Positions 12,230-23,565 are shown, counted from the first letter of the stretch. The stretch is DNA of 64,000 nt from Synechococcus sp. CS-1329 (GCF_025128055.1 NZ_JAHLYS010000045.1:89215-153214), one strand, 5' to 3'. Made by a program: numbers and translations. Notes: generated from the sequence alone by a model not told the origin.

Positions 12230-14956
12230 ATGTCAGGCCCGCCTGCCCATGGGGGGGACGTCAGCCCCCAGGATTCAGCGTTCCATGCCCTCGATGGCGC
12301 CACTCTGCTCAGCCGGCTGGGCAGTGATCCCGAGCGGGGTCTGAGCGACGCTGAAGCCGCCCGACGGCTGGAGCGCTTCGGTCCCAACCAGCTGACCCTG
12401 CTGCGGGGGCGGCCCGCCTGGCTGCGCTTCCTCGAGCAGTTCCACAACCCTCTGCTCTACACCCTGCTGATCACGGGCCTGATCAAGCTCTGGATCGACT
12501 CCCTCGGCGAAGCGCTGGTGATCTGGAGCGTGACGCTGATCAATGCGGTGATTGGCTTCGTTCAGGAGGATCGGGCCGAATCGTCGATCGCGGCGCTGGC
12601 GCAATCGGTGCGCACCGAGGTGGATGTGGTGCGGGGCGGGCGGCAGCTGCGTCTGCCCTCCGAGCAGCTGGTGATCGGTGATCTGGTGCGGCTCAGCGCT
12701 GGCGCCCGGGTGCCCGCCGACCTGCGCCTGCTTCAGACGCGCGAACTGCGGCTGGATGAATCGGCCCTCACAGGCGAATCCCTGCCGGTGGCGAAATCAA
12801 CCCAGGCAGCGCCGCTGGAGGCGGCCCTGGGGGATCGCCGCGGCATGGCTCACGCCGGCAGCTTCGTCACCGCCGGCCTGGGCAGTGGGCTGGTGGTGGC
12901 CTGCGCCGGGGCCACCGAAGTGGGTCAGATCTCCACGGTGCTGCGCCAGCACCACAGCCTGAGCACCCCGCTGACGCGCAAGATCCAGCGCTTCAGCCAG
13001 ACCCTGCTGAAAGTGATCCTGGTGCTGGCCGCCCTCACCTTCGCGGTGGGCCTGATCCGCCAGCGGGGATCCGCTGAGATGTTCGATGGGGCCGTGGCCC
13101 TGGCGGTGGGGGCGATCCCCGAGGAGCTGCCGGCGATCGTGACCATCACCCTGGCGATCGGCGTCAGGCGCATGGCCCGCCGCAACGCGATCATCCGCAA
13201 GCTGCCGGCCGTGGAGGCCCTCGGCAGCACCACGGTGATCTGCTCCGACAAGACCGGCACCCTCACCCAGAACCGGATGCTGGTGCAGGAGATCTATGCC
13301 GGCGGCGACCTGCGCCCGCTCGAGAGCCTCTGGGGCGAGGCCGCCCTGGCCGCCAACCACGCCATGGGCGAAACCCTGCTGGCCGGATTGCTCTGCAATG
13401 ACGCCCGCCACAGCGAGGAGGACGGGCTGGTGGGGGATCCCACGGAAACGGCCCTGCTGGTGTCGGCCCGTTCAGCGGGCCTGGATGCGCAGCGCAGCCT
13501 GCTGGAACACCCCCGGCGCGACGCCATTCCCTTCGAGTCGGAGCGGCAGTACATGGCCACCCTGCATGGCAGCGCCCGCATCCTGGTGAAGGGCTCGGTG
13601 GAGGCCGTGCTGCCCCGTTGCCTGAGCCAGCTGGACGCCAGTGGCGGCGACGAGCCCCTCAATGCCGCCGCCGTTCACGGGGCCGTGGCCGCCATGGCGG
13701 GACGCGGGCAGCGGGTGCTGGCCTTTGCGGTGGGCTGGGCCCAGCCCCAGCAGCCCAGCCTTGAGGAACAGCACGTGGCGGAGGGACTGCAATTCTTGGG
13801 TCTGCAGGGGATGCTCGATCCCCCCCGGCCGGAAGTGATCGCGGCGGTGGCAGCCTGCCGCGCCGCTGGCATCCGGGTGAAGATGATCACCGGCGACCAC
13901 CTGGACACGGCCCTGGCGATTGCCGCTCAGATCGGCCTGGGCCTGGGCCATGGCCCCCTGGAGGGCCTCGATGGCCCGGCCCTGGCGCGGCTGACGCCCG
14001 CCGAGCTGGCCAGCCAGGGGGACCGGCTGGATGTGTTCGCCCGGGTGGCCCCGGCCCAGAAACTGGAGCTGGTGCGGGCGCTGCAGGCCAATGGCGAGAT
14101 CGTGGCCATGACCGGTGATGGGGTCAACGACGCCCCGGCCCTGAAGCAGGCCGACATCGGCATCGCCATGGGCAGGGGTGGCACCGAGGTGGCCCGTGAG
14201 GCCGCCGACATGCTGCTCACCGACGACAACTTCGCCACGATCGAAGCCGCTGTGGAGGAAGGTCGCGCTGTCTACCTGAATCTGCGCAAATCCCTGGCCT
14301 TCGTGCTGCCGGTGAACGGGGCCGCCTCCATGACCATCCTGCTGGCGGCACTGCTGGGCCTGGAGCTTCCCGTCACGGCGCTGCAGGTGCTCTGGCTGAA
14401 CATGGTGAGTTCGCTGACGATGTCGGTGCCGTTGGCCTTCGAGCCCCGCTGCGAGGGGCTGATGCTGCAGCCACCCAGACCTCCCCGCCAGCCCCTGCTC
14501 ACCGGCGGGCTGATCCGGCGCCTCCTGCTGGTGTCGCTGTTCAACTGGGCCCTGATCTTCAGCCTCTTCGCCTGGGGTCGCCACAGTGGCCTGGATCTGG
14601 CCGGCGCCCGCACCATGGCGGTGCAGGGGCTGGTGCTGGCCCAGATGGTGTACCTGCTCAGCATCAGCCAGGTGAGCAAAGGGCTGCACCGCGCCGCTGA
14701 GCGGGGCTGGGGTCAGCTGACCCAGGCTCCGGTGCTGCTGCTGGGTCTGGCCCTGGCCCTGATGCTGCAGGTGGCCTTCAGCCAGCTGGCCTGGATGAAC
14801 CAGTTGTTCAGCACCGAAGCCCTGAGCCTGAAGCAGTGGCTGATCTGCGCCCTGCCGATGCTGCCGATGATTCCTGTTGCCCTGGCGGCACAGCGGCTGG
14901 ATCCCACCGCCGAGCCGGCGGACCATGGCCTGTTCAGCGGGGAGAGCCGAGCTTGA
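12230..14956 (+). CDS. P-type cation-transporting ATPase (P2-like)
   Basis: The ~908-residue membrane pump has a cation-ATPase N-terminal domain, an actuator with DESALTGESLPVAKS, the phosphorylation site DKTGTLTQN (Asp about residue 340), and the hinge motif TGDGVNDAPALKQADIGIAMG. Ten hydrophobic segments are distributed as in P2 pumps. The membrane motif is AIPEELPA; Ca2+ pumps usually have PEGLP, so the ion is uncertain (Ca2+, Na+ or H+). The start is ATG 12230, one codon after a TTG. Its stop overlaps the next transporter gene, suggesting joint expression. Confidence 0.9.
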   Translation: MSGPPAHGGDVSPQDSAFHALDGATLLSRLGSDPERGLSDAEAARRLERFGPNQLTLLRGRPAWLRFLEQFHNPLLYTLLITGLIKLWIDSLGEALVIWSVTLINAVIGFVQEDRAESSIAALAQSVRTEVDVVRGGRQLRLPSEQLVIGDLVRLSAGARVPADLRLLQTRELRLDESALTGESLPVAKSTQAAPLEAALGDRRGMAHAGSFVTAGLGSGLVVACAGATEVGQISTVLRQHHSLSTPLTRKIQRFSQTLLKVILVLAALTFAVGLIRQRGSAEMFDGAVALAVGAIPEELPAIVTITLAIGVRRMARRNAIIRKLPAVEALGSTTVICSDKTGTLTQNRMLVQEIYAGGDLRPLESLWGEAALAANHAMGETLLAGLLCNDARHSEEDGLVGDPTETALLVSARSAGLDAQRSLLEHPRRDAIPFESERQYMATLHGSARILVKGSVEAVLPRCLSQLDASGGDEPLNAAAVHGAVAAMAGRGQRVLAFAVGWAQPQQPSLEEQHVAEGLQFLGLQGMLDPPRPEVIAAVAACRAAGIRVKMITGDHLDTALAIAAQIGLGLGHGPLEGLDGPALARLTPAELASQGDRLDVFARVAPAQKLELVRALQANGEIVAMTGDGVNDAPALKQADIGIAMGRGGTEVAREAADMLLTDDNFATIEAAVEEGRAVYLNLRKSLAFVLPVNGAASMTILLAALLGLELPVTALQVLWLNMVSSLTMSVPLAFEPRCEGLMLQPPRPPRQPLLTGGLIRRLLLVSLFNWALIFSLFAWGRHSGLDLAGARTMAVQGLVLAQMVYLLSISQVSKGLHRAAERGWGQLTQAPVLLLGLALALMLQVAFSQLAWMNQLFSTEALSLKQWLICALPMLPMIPVALAAQRLDPTAEPADHGLFSGESRA

Positions 14957-16227
14957 GTCCCCAGGCCTGGATCGCCCTGGCCACGGCGCTGGCCGTGCTG
15001 GGGGCCACCGCCAGCGGATGGACCCAGCTCACAGCGGCGGCCCTGCTGGGGGCCTCGGTGCTGATCTTCAGCGGTGTGATCAGCCTGCCGGAGGCGGCGG
15101 CCAGCGTGGCCCAGGCCCAGGGCACGCTCACGCTGCTGTTCGGAATGATGGTGGTGGTGCAGGCCCTGGAGGCCACCGGGGCCTTTGTTGTGCTGGCCCA
15201 TCGCCTGATGGAGGGGGCCCGCGGCGAGGGACGCAGGCTGCTGCTCGGCCTGGTGCTGCTCACCACGGCCCTCGGCGCCGTGCTGCCCAACGCCGCCACG
15301 GTCCTGCTGATCGGCCCGCTGCTGCCGCCCCTGGCCAGAGAGATGGAGCTGGATGCGCGGCCGCTGCTGATCCTGCTGGTGCTCACGGCCAACAGTGCCG
15401 GCCTGCTGACCGTGATCGGCGATCCCGCCACCAACCTGGTGGCCAGCCAGATCGGCCTGGGTTTCCTGGCCTACGGCCGCCAGGTGGCGAGCGCCGCTGT
15501 TCTGAGTCTGCTGATGCTGCTGCTCACCCTGCCCTGGCTCTACCGCCGCATCTGGAGACTGCGGCGGCCTGCCCTGCAACGGTTGGCGCCGCGGCTGCTC
15601 CACCCCAGGGTCTTCGCCCTGCTGCTGGCGGTGGTGGTGGGGATGCTGCCCCTGTTCCTCTGGGGTGAGGAGCTGCCCATGCCCCTCAAGCCCGGGGCAA
15701 CAGCGCTGGCGGGGGCTGCGCTCAGCCTGGTGGTGGTTCACCGCAGCGGCATGGTCAGCGTCGAGGGTCTGCTCTCCCGGCTCGACTGGTCGACACTGCT
15801 CTATTTCATCGGCCTGTTTGTGCTGATCGGTGGCCTGGAGCGTCAGGGGGTCCTGGCCCTGGCGGCCACGGCACTGGCCGGACTAAGCAGCGGTGGCGAC
15901 AGCCAGTTGCTGCTGCTCAGCAGCGCAGCGGCCTCCAGCGTGGTGCCGAACATCCCGCTGGTGGCGATGCTCATGCCCGTGCTGCTGGAGAGCACAGCTC
16001 CGCAGGCCCTCTCGCCAAGTTTGCTGGCCCTGTTGCTGGGCGCGACGCTGGGGGGCAACGCCACCAGCATCGGTGCCTCGGCCAATCTGGTGGCGGTCGG
16101 CATCGGCCGCCGGGAAGGGTGCCCGATCTCCTTCCGCCTGTGGCTGGGCTTCGGTATTCCCACGGTGCTGCTGCAGCTGGCGGCCTCAGCCCTGTGGTTG
16201 CAGCAGTGGCCACCGGCGATGGGCTGA
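14953..16227 (+). CDS. Ion-transporter-superfamily permease (ArsB/SLC13/NhaD-like)
   Basis: A TTG start at 14953 overlaps the ATPase stop as TTGA and yields ~424 residues with about 11 hydrophobic helices. Two inverted half-motifs typical of the IT superfamily are visible: AVLPNAATVLLIGPLL with LTVIGDPATNLVASQ in the first half, and SVVPNIPLVAMLMPVLL with GNATSIGASANLVAVGI in the second. Substrates in the superfamily include Na+/H+, arsenite, dicarboxylate and sulfate; none can be chosen here. Coupling to a P-type ATPase suggests ion homeostasis. Confidence 0.82.
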   Translation: MSPQAWIALATALAVLGATASGWTQLTAAALLGASVLIFSGVISLPEAAASVAQAQGTLTLLFGMMVVVQALEATGAFVVLAHRLMEGARGEGRRLLLGLVLLTTALGAVLPNAATVLLIGPLLPPLAREMELDARPLLILLVLTANSAGLLTVIGDPATNLVASQIGLGFLAYGRQVASAAVLSLLMLLLTLPWLYRRIWRLRRPALQRLAPRLLHPRVFALLLAVVVGMLPLFLWGEELPMPLKPGATALAGAALSLVVVHRSGMVSVEGLLSRLDWSTLLYFIGLFVLIGGLERQGVLALAATALAGLSSGGDSQLLLLSSAAASSVVPNIPLVAMLMPVLLESTAPQALSPSLLALLLGATLGGNATSIGASANLVAVGIGRREGCPISFRLWLGFGIPTVLLQLAASALWLQQWPPAMG

Positions 16228-16361
16228 GTCTGGGCTGACAGGGGGATCGAAGCTGATCAACCACGCTTAACGGAGTCATAGGCAACGCAACTTCATTGGC
16301 GCCCCGCAGCGCACGGGAAGCCCCTAAGGTTTTGCGACTCTCCCGCAAACCGCACAACGCG

Positions 16362-18188
16362 ATGACCGTCCCCTTCTTCGAGACGGCCTGGTTGATTCCG
16401 CTCTACCCCTTACTTGGCGGTTTGTTCTCCTTCCTCTGGTCGCCCGGTCTGATCAGCCAGAGTGGACCGCGACCTGCCGGGTATGTCAACCTGGTGATGA
16501 ATTTCCTGGCCTTCAGCCATGGCCTGCTGGCCTGGATGGGTTGTTCCGGGCGCACCCTCAGCTTCACCTGGACCTGGCTCTCCACCGCCGGTCTGACGAT
16601 CAATTTCGACGCTTCGATTGATCGCAGCGTGTTGATCGCCATCACGATGATCTGCGGCGTTCATCTGCTGGCTCAGATCTATGCGATCGGCTATCTGGAG
16701 ATGGATTGGGGCTGGCCACGTTTCTTTGGCTCCCTGAACCTCTTCGAGGCTGGCCTCTGCGCCCTGGTGGTCACCGATTCGCTCTTCTTCTCCTATGTGG
16801 TGCTCGAGCTGCTCACTCTCGGCACCTATCTGATTGTCGGCACCTGGTACAACCAGTCGCTGGTGGTCAAGGGGGCCCGCGATGCCTTCCTGACCAAACG
16901 GGTGGGGGATCTGGTGCTGCTGGCCGGTGTGATCGCCCTGCTGCCGATGGCCGGCAGCTGGAATTTCAATGATCTGGCCGTCTGGGCCGCGCAGGCTGAA
17001 CCGTCACCGGCACTGACCCTGATCCTGCTGGCCCTGGTGGCTGGACCGATGGGCAAATGTGCCCAGATTCCCCTTCACCTCTGGCTGGATGAAGCCATGG
17101 AGGGTCCCCTCCCCTCCACGATCCTGCGCAGCTCAGTGGTGGTGGCCGGCGGCGCCTGGGTGCTGCTGCGTCTCTACCCCCTGCTGGCCATCAGTCCCAC
17201 CGCCCTGGCGTTCCTGGTGGTGGTGGGCGGTACCACCGCCCTGGTGGCTGCCCTGATCGCCCTGGCCCAGGTCGATATCAAACGGGCCCTGTCCTTCCTG
17301 GTGAGCAGCTGGTTCGGCCTGCTGTTCATGGCCGTGGGCTGCGGCTCCGTGGATGCGGCCTGGCACATGCTGCTGATCTACCCCCTGCCGATGGCACTGA
17401 TGCTGATGTCAGTGGGCACGGTGATCACCAGCAACGTCACCCAGGACCTCACCCAGCTCGGTGGTCTCTGGTCGAGGCGACCGCTCACGGGCCTGGCCTT
17501 TCTCGTCGGCGCCGGCGGCATGGTGGCCCTGCCGCCCCTGGCTGGGTTTGGAGCGCTCAACGAGCTGGCAGGTTCCCTGCTGGAGGGGTCCGCCCCATCG
17601 GCTCTGCTGGTGGTGGTGCTGCTGACCAACGGACTGATCAGCGCCTGCCTGGTGCGCATCTTCCGGCGCATCTGGGGCGGATCTCCCTCGGTGTTCACGG
17701 CCCGCTCGGCTGAGGTGCTCTGGCTGATGGTGCTGCCCACCATGGTGGGGGCGGGGATGGTGCTGCACCTGCCGGTGCTGCTGGCCCCCACCCAGTTCGG
17801 TGGCTTCAACTGGAGTCCCATGGCCCTGCCGCTGCTGGCCTCCACCTTGTTGGGGGGTGCTCTCACCTGGCAGCAGCTCCCCCACCCCCTCGATGGCATG
17901 CAGGACTGGCTGGCCGCCGACCTGCACACCGAAACGTTCTACCGCCGAACCGTTGTGGGTCTGGTGGTGGTGCTGGCAGCAGCCAGCCGCTGGGTCGACC
18001 GTCGAGTGGTGGATGGCTTCAGCGACCGCAGCGGTGGTCTGACCATGGAGGGGGCCCGCCGTCTCAGCTACAGCACCTCCGGCCGTGTGCAGGGCTATGC
18101 CCTCACCGTGCTCATCGGCGTGATTCTGATGGGGGCCTGGATTCTGGTGCGCCAACCGGCCCTGGCACCCACCCTGCTTCGTTTCTGA
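16362..18188 (+). CDS. NAD(P)H-quinone oxidoreductase subunit F of a CO2-uptake NDH-1 complex (NdhF3/F4 type)
   Basis: The ~608-residue, highly hydrophobic protein is a proton-pumping NDH-1 antiporter-like subunit (VKGARDAFLTKRVGDL; MGKCAQIPLHLWLDEAMEGP; DIKRALSFLVSSWFG). It heads the order ndhF-ndhD-cup-fasciclin, found in operons for the NDH-1MS/MS' CO2-hydrating complexes in the thylakoid membrane. The four-gene order with the fasciclin gene matches the inducible CupA type of Synechocystis. The protein sequence alone does not let me separate NdhF3 from NdhF4. Confidence 0.88.
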   Translation: MTVPFFETAWLIPLYPLLGGLFSFLWSPGLISQSGPRPAGYVNLVMNFLAFSHGLLAWMGCSGRTLSFTWTWLSTAGLTINFDASIDRSVLIAITMICGVHLLAQIYAIGYLEMDWGWPRFFGSLNLFEAGLCALVVTDSLFFSYVVLELLTLGTYLIVGTWYNQSLVVKGARDAFLTKRVGDLVLLAGVIALLPMAGSWNFNDLAVWAAQAEPSPALTLILLALVAGPMGKCAQIPLHLWLDEAMEGPLPSTILRSSVVVAGGAWVLLRLYPLLAISPTALAFLVVVGGTTALVAALIALAQVDIKRALSFLVSSWFGLLFMAVGCGSVDAAWHMLLIYPLPMALMLMSVGTVITSNVTQDLTQLGGLWSRRPLTGLAFLVGAGGMVALPPLAGFGALNELAGSLLEGSAPSALLVVVLLTNGLISACLVRIFRRIWGGSPSVFTARSAEVLWLMVLPTMVGAGMVLHLPVLLAPTQFGGFNWSPMALPLLASTLLGGALTWQQLPHPLDGMQDWLAADLHTETFYRRTVVGLVVVLAAASRWVDRRVVDGFSDRSGGLTMEGARRLSYSTSGRVQGYALTVLIGVILMGAWILVRQPALAPTLLRF

Positions 18189-18221
18189 CGCCCTTCTCCC
18201 AGCCGTCAAGCCATCACTCCC

Positions 18222-19703
18222 ATGCTGCTTCTGCTCCTGTTGCTTCCGCTGGCGGCCGCGCTGGCGATGATCGTCGCTCCACCGGGGCGATGGCCCCGCC
18301 GCCTGGCCCTGGTGATCCCCGGCCTGCAGCTGCTGCTGATGGTGCGGATGGCGGTTCAGCCCGCCGCTGACCTGCGGCTGGAGTGGTTGCCCCAGCTCGG
18401 GCTCGATTTTCATCTGGGCCAGGACGGCCTGTCGCTACCGCTGGTGGGCCTCACCGCCCTGCTCACCCTGATGGCCGTCGCAGCCACCAGCCTGGAGACC
18501 CCCAGGCAGCGGCTGTTCTTCTCGCTGGTGCTGATCACCAACCTCGGCCTGCAAGGGGCCCTGCTGGCCCGCAACGGCCTGCTGTTCGTGATCGCCTTTG
18601 AGCTGATCTTGGTCCCCACCACCCTGCTGATTGCCATCTGGGGCCATGAGCGCAGCCGCCAGGCGGCCATTCGCTATCTGCTCTTCGGCGCTGTGTCTGG
18701 GGTGGTCCTGCTGGCGGCCGTGCTCGCCCTGGACCTGCTCAACGCCAACGGCTTCAGCCTCGCCTACGACGACATGGCCACAGCTGTGCTCCCTGAGGGC
18801 TCCAAGGTCTGGATCCTGGGACTGCTGGTGCTGGCCTTTGGCCTGAAATTACCCGCGGTTCCCCTGCATGGCTGGCAGCCCCTGGCCTACAGCGAAGCCT
18901 CCTCACCGGTGGCGATGCTGTTGGCCGGTGCCGTCTCCAAGCTCGGGGCCTATGGCCTGCTGCGCTTCGGAGTGGGCTTCATGGGGGACACCTGGGAGGC
19001 CTGGGCACCGCTGATCGCCGTGGCGGGCACCGCCGGTGCGGTCTATGGAGCGCTCAACGCCATCGCCCAGACCGACATGCGCCGGCTGGTGGCCTACAGC
19101 TCCCTGGGGCACATGGGTCTGCTGCTGCTGGCCCTGGCCGCCGCCACACCCCTGAGCCTTCAGGGGGCCGTCGCCCAGGTGCTGGCCCACGGGGTGATCT
19201 CCTCGCTGCTGTTCTGCGTGGTGGGCCTGATCGAAGCCAAGACGGGTACCACCGAAATCGCCGAACTCTCCGGCCTGCTCAACCCCCTGCGCGGACTGCC
19301 CTTCACCCTGGGCATGTTCCTGCTGGCCCTGATAGCAGCGGCCGGTCTGCCCGGCATGGTGGGTTTCGTGGCCGAACTGGTGGTGTTCCAGGGCAGCTGG
19401 ACTGTGTTCCCCCTGCCCACCCTCGGCTGCCTGTTCGCCTCCGGTCTCACGGCGGTCTACGCGATCCGCCTGTTCAACCGGGTGGGCTTCGGCAAACTCG
19501 ACAACGCCAAGGCCTTCTACCCCGCCACCACCTGGGGCGAGCGGTTGCCGGCCCTGGTGCTCTCCGCTCTGGTGCTGGTGGGAGGCCTCTGGCCGCCCCT
19601 CACCCTGGGCTGGAGTGAATCGGTCACCGCGACCCTGGCTCGTCACCAACCCCTGATCGCCTCCCTTCCCGCCCCCTCCATCCTTCAGGAGCTCCCCTCA
19701 TGA
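18222..19703 (+). CDS. NAD(P)H-quinone oxidoreductase subunit D of a CO2-uptake NDH-1 complex (NdhD3/D4 type)
   Basis: This 493-residue multi-pass subunit is homologous to NuoM/MrpD: FHLGQDGLSLPLVGLTALL near the N-terminus, ELILVPTTLLIAIWG with its membrane Glu, LKLPAVPLHGWQPLAYSEA with the conserved Lys and His, and DMRRLVAYSSLGHMGLLLL. It follows ndhF by 33 bp and overlaps the next gene's ATG by four bases, so the three form one transcript. In NDH-1MS-type complexes this subunit drives proton pumping coupled to CO2 conversion. Confidence 0.9.
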   Translation: MLLLLLLLPLAAALAMIVAPPGRWPRRLALVIPGLQLLLMVRMAVQPAADLRLEWLPQLGLDFHLGQDGLSLPLVGLTALLTLMAVAATSLETPRQRLFFSLVLITNLGLQGALLARNGLLFVIAFELILVPTTLLIAIWGHERSRQAAIRYLLFGAVSGVVLLAAVLALDLLNANGFSLAYDDMATAVLPEGSKVWILGLLVLAFGLKLPAVPLHGWQPLAYSEASSPVAMLLAGAVSKLGAYGLLRFGVGFMGDTWEAWAPLIAVAGTAGAVYGALNAIAQTDMRRLVAYSSLGHMGLLLLALAAATPLSLQGAVAQVLAHGVISSLLFCVVGLIEAKTGTTEIAELSGLLNPLRGLPFTLGMFLLALIAAAGLPGMVGFVAELVVFQGSWTVFPLPTLGCLFASGLTAVYAIRLFNRVGFGKLDNAKAFYPATTWGERLPALVLSALVLVGGLWPPLTLGWSESVTATLARHQPLIASLPAPSILQELPS

Positions 19704-20992
19704 CGGTGCTGACCGCGAAGCTCACAGCTCTCCCCCCCTCCACCCACCCCTTCGCTGAAGTGGTGCAGCGGCTGGAAGCCGGTGGCTCGATGCTGCCTGA
19801 CAGCCCGGAAAATCTGATGCAGATCATCGGCATCTACAAGGCCTATGCCGTGCCGATGGACTTCTATTGGCGTGATCTGCTTTACATCGCCGAGCGGGTG
19901 TTTCTCAATCCCCTGCCAGCCTTCAAGTATTTCCCCAGCCAGGAGTATCTCGATCTTCCTAATTCCTATGCCGGAGAGACCGCCGACCTGCGCATCTGGC
20001 GGGGAGAGGCCGGGGCGCACCCCGAGTTGCTGGAGTTCATGGAGAAGGGGGAGACGCGGCGGATGCCCAAGCTGCTCCACCACCTCTGGCACGATCGCAT
20101 CAACATGGAGTTCGCGGAGGCCTGCATGGATGCCATGTTCTGGCACCAGGGCATGGGCGGACGCTTCTACGACTACCTGGAGAGCGACACCTACAAGGCC
20201 AACGCCGATCGGGCCATCAAGGCCTACTTCAAGGGCAACCCCCTGATGCTGGGGCTGCACAAGCTCTTTCCGGAAATGTTCCTGGAGCAGGTGCGCAAAC
20301 TCAGCTACTACGCCAACCTGGGCCTGTTCTGGGAGGTGATGGCACCGGTCTTCTTTGAGATGAGCGACATCTACGACGAAGGAGGCTTTTCCGGCGTGCC
20401 CGCCGCGATGGACTTCCTGGTGAATGGCATCTTCGCAGTGGCCGGTCGGCCGATCTATCACCACGTTTACATCAACGGAGAGTGCCTGGAGATCATCCCT
20501 AAGTCAGAGGGTTTCACCTGGCTCTACGAAGCTGCTCTGCCCTATGTGGAGGCAGTCTTCTATCGCACAGCACCCTTTCGCGGCACCAAGTCGTACAACG
20601 CTCAGGCGGGTCAGGTGCCGGCGGATCAGGCGGATTTTCACTACGGCATTCTCTATGCCGATGTGTTCCCGGTGGGCTCAGCCGGCATCCCCCCCACCCT
20701 GCTGATGCAGGACATGGTTCATTTCCTGCCTCCCTATCTCAAGGAGATCTATCTCCAGCACCGCCGTGGCGAGGAGGATCAGTTGATTCAGCTGGGCATC
20801 ACCTTCCAGCGCTCCATGTACAACGTGACCTCGGCGGTGATCCAGGCCCTCAGGGCTGCGCTGTTCTATCCACTCGATGATCCTGACCCGGAGCATCTTC
20901 TGGCCAATCGCCGTTTCTTCGAAAGCCAGATGGATCGCTTCCTCCGGCCCGAAGCTCGCCTGCGCGATGTGCAGACCCAGGACTACCGCTGA
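19700..20992 (+). CDS. CO2 hydration protein (ChpX/ChpY, CupA/CupB family)
   Basis: The 430-residue soluble protein matches the Cup/Chp family that binds the NDH-1MS arm and converts CO2 to bicarbonate using energy from plastoquinone reduction. Recognisable stretches are PENLMQIIGIYKAYAVPMDF, HHLWHDRINMEFAEACM, FHYGILYADVFPVGSAG and the His/Asp/Cys-rich centre. ATG overlaps the ndhD stop (ATGA). The downstream fasciclin gene favours CupA (ChpY), but the CupB (ChpX) alternative remains open. Confidence 0.9.
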   Translation: MTVLTAKLTALPPSTHPFAEVVQRLEAGGSMLPDSPENLMQIIGIYKAYAVPMDFYWRDLLYIAERVFLNPLPAFKYFPSQEYLDLPNSYAGETADLRIWRGEAGAHPELLEFMEKGETRRMPKLLHHLWHDRINMEFAEACMDAMFWHQGMGGRFYDYLESDTYKANADRAIKAYFKGNPLMLGLHKLFPEMFLEQVRKLSYYANLGLFWEVMAPVFFEMSDIYDEGGFSGVPAAMDFLVNGIFAVAGRPIYHHVYINGECLEIIPKSEGFTWLYEAALPYVEAVFYRTAPFRGTKSYNAQAGQVPADQADFHYGILYADVFPVGSAGIPPTLLMQDMVHFLPPYLKEIYLQHRRGEEDQLIQLGITFQRSMYNVTSAVIQALRAALFYPLDDPDPEHLLANRRFFESQMDRFLRPEARLRDVQTQDYR

Positions 20993-21024
20993 GCTGATTC
21001 ACCGCCCCTCTGCCCACCATCCCC

Positions 21025-21426
21025 GTGCCTGACATTCTCGATACTGCCCGTGCGGCCGGCTGCTTTCAGACCCTGCTGGCGGCTGTTGAAGCCGGCGGGT
21101 TGCTGGAGGCCCTCGCCAGCCCTGGCCCCTTCACGGTCTTCGCCCCGGTGGACGATGCCTTTGCGGCGCTGCCGGCTGGCACCGTTCAGACCCTCGTGCA
21201 GAACCCGCCGCAACTGGCGCGAATCCTCAAATATCACGTGCTCTCTGGCCACTACACCCGCGAGCAACTGATCGCTCAGGCGGAGTGGACCACACTGGAG
21301 GGGGCACCGCTGCCGATCCGTCGCTTCGATCCCTTCGAGGTGAAGAACGCCAGCGTGAATGCCGCCGATGTGATCTGCGACAACGGCATCGTGCACGTGA
21401 TCAACCGGGTGATGCTGCCAGGCTGA
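21025..21426 (+). CDS. Fasciclin-domain protein (CupS-like)
   Basis: The 133-residue protein is a single FAS1 domain: [36 protein letters not shown], and the C-terminal [15 protein letters not shown]. No signal peptide is present, so it acts in the cytoplasm. It starts at GTG 21025, 32 bp after the CO2 hydration gene. In Synechocystis the equivalent protein, CupS (sll1735), is part of the NDH-1MS complex; the same role is inferred here from position. Confidence 0.87.
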   Translation: MPDILDTARAAGCFQTLLAAVEAGGLLEALASPGPFTVFAPVDDAFAALPAGTVQTLVQNPPQLARILKYHVLSGHYTREQLIAQAEWTTLEGAPLPIRRFDPFEVKNASVNAADVICDNGIVHVINRVMLPG

Positions 21427-21435
21427 ATTCCCCAC

Positions 21436-22173
21436 TCAGAGCGGTGCGGCTCCCTGCATCAGCCAGAGCCCGTGCAGGCCCTCCCAGACCAGATAGGCGC
21501 TGATCAGCAGCGCCAGAACACCCACAACCCATTCGCCGTGGTGCTCCATCCAGCCCTCGAGGCGGCTGAGGGGCGTACGGATGCCACCTCCGGTGGCCAT
21601 CCAGGCCAGCGGTGGCAGCAGCAGCAGGGAACTGGCCACCAGTACAAACACCCCAGTGAGTTCCAGATCCGTGCCCACTCCTGGCTGGTTGATCAACAAC
21701 AAGCCGGCCTCCTTGAGATAGAAGACCAGATTCTCGGGGGTGAGCAGGGCACTGACTGCTCCAATCAGCACCAACATCGGTGCGCTGAAGTCGGGCAACT
21801 GGCCGATCAGACGCATCGCCATGCCCTGCTCGTCGATGGCAGCGGCAGGGGTGAGCTGATAGAGGCCAAGGCCCATCAACACGGCCGCTCCCACCAGGTC
21901 GATCATCACCTGCCCGCGCTCTCCATGGTTAAGACCGAGGGCGAGGCGGTCACCCACCGCCATCAGGGCCACGATCGCCAATCCATTGGCACTGGCCCAA
22001 CCGCTCACAAAGGCCAGGGCACGCCTGAGCGGCGATTGTCCGAGCAGAAGAAGCACCACCACAGCAATATGCAGTGGACTGAAGGCGATGCCGAACCCGA
22101 ACAGGGACGTCTGACTGAAAAGTGCCGCAGAGCTGAGGTGCGGAGCTGGACCGAGCAGTTCAAGGCTGGGCAC
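21436..22173 (-). CDS. GAP-family (sulfolipid-addressing-protein-like, LysE superfamily) membrane protein
   Basis: The 245-residue product has six predicted membrane helices and the internal pattern of the GAP/SfLAP family: FGFGIAFSPLHIAVVVLLLL at the first helix, FVSGWASANGLAIVALMA, LTPENLVFYLKEAG, and a C-terminal helix before the WEGLHG segment. Members are thought to export lipids or small solutes. It converges on cupS with a 9-bp gap. It lies 74 bp downstream of the PII gene and could be its distal partner. Confidence 0.7.
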   Translation of the reverse strand: MPSLELLGPAPHLSSAALFSQTSLFGFGIAFSPLHIAVVVLLLLGQSPLRRALAFVSGWASANGLAIVALMAVGDRLALGLNHGERGQVMIDLVGAAVLMGLGLYQLTPAAAIDEQGMAMRLIGQLPDFSAPMLVLIGAVSALLTPENLVFYLKEAGLLLINQPGVGTDLELTGVFVLVASSLLLLPPLAWMATGGGIRTPLSRLEGWMEHHGEWVVGVLALLISAYLVWEGLHGLWLMQGAAPL

Positions 22174-22247
22174 GGGATCGCCGGTACCGTTGTGGTCTCA
22201 GAGACCGTAATGGTCCGGCAATGCCCTGTGCGAGGGGTGGTTTCGGC

Positions 22248-23562
<1,315 letters not shown>

Positions 23563-23565
23563 GGT

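Noticed and set aside
13472..14926. 484-codon minus-strand frame opposite the P-type ATPase
   Set aside because: The composition is Gln/His/Gly-rich shadow sequence, and the ATPase motifs occupy the other strand.
22174..22247. GGTCTC-A-GAGACC palindrome after the PII gene as a terminator
   Set aside because: The single-base loop is too tight for an RNA hairpin and no T-run follows; it may be chance.
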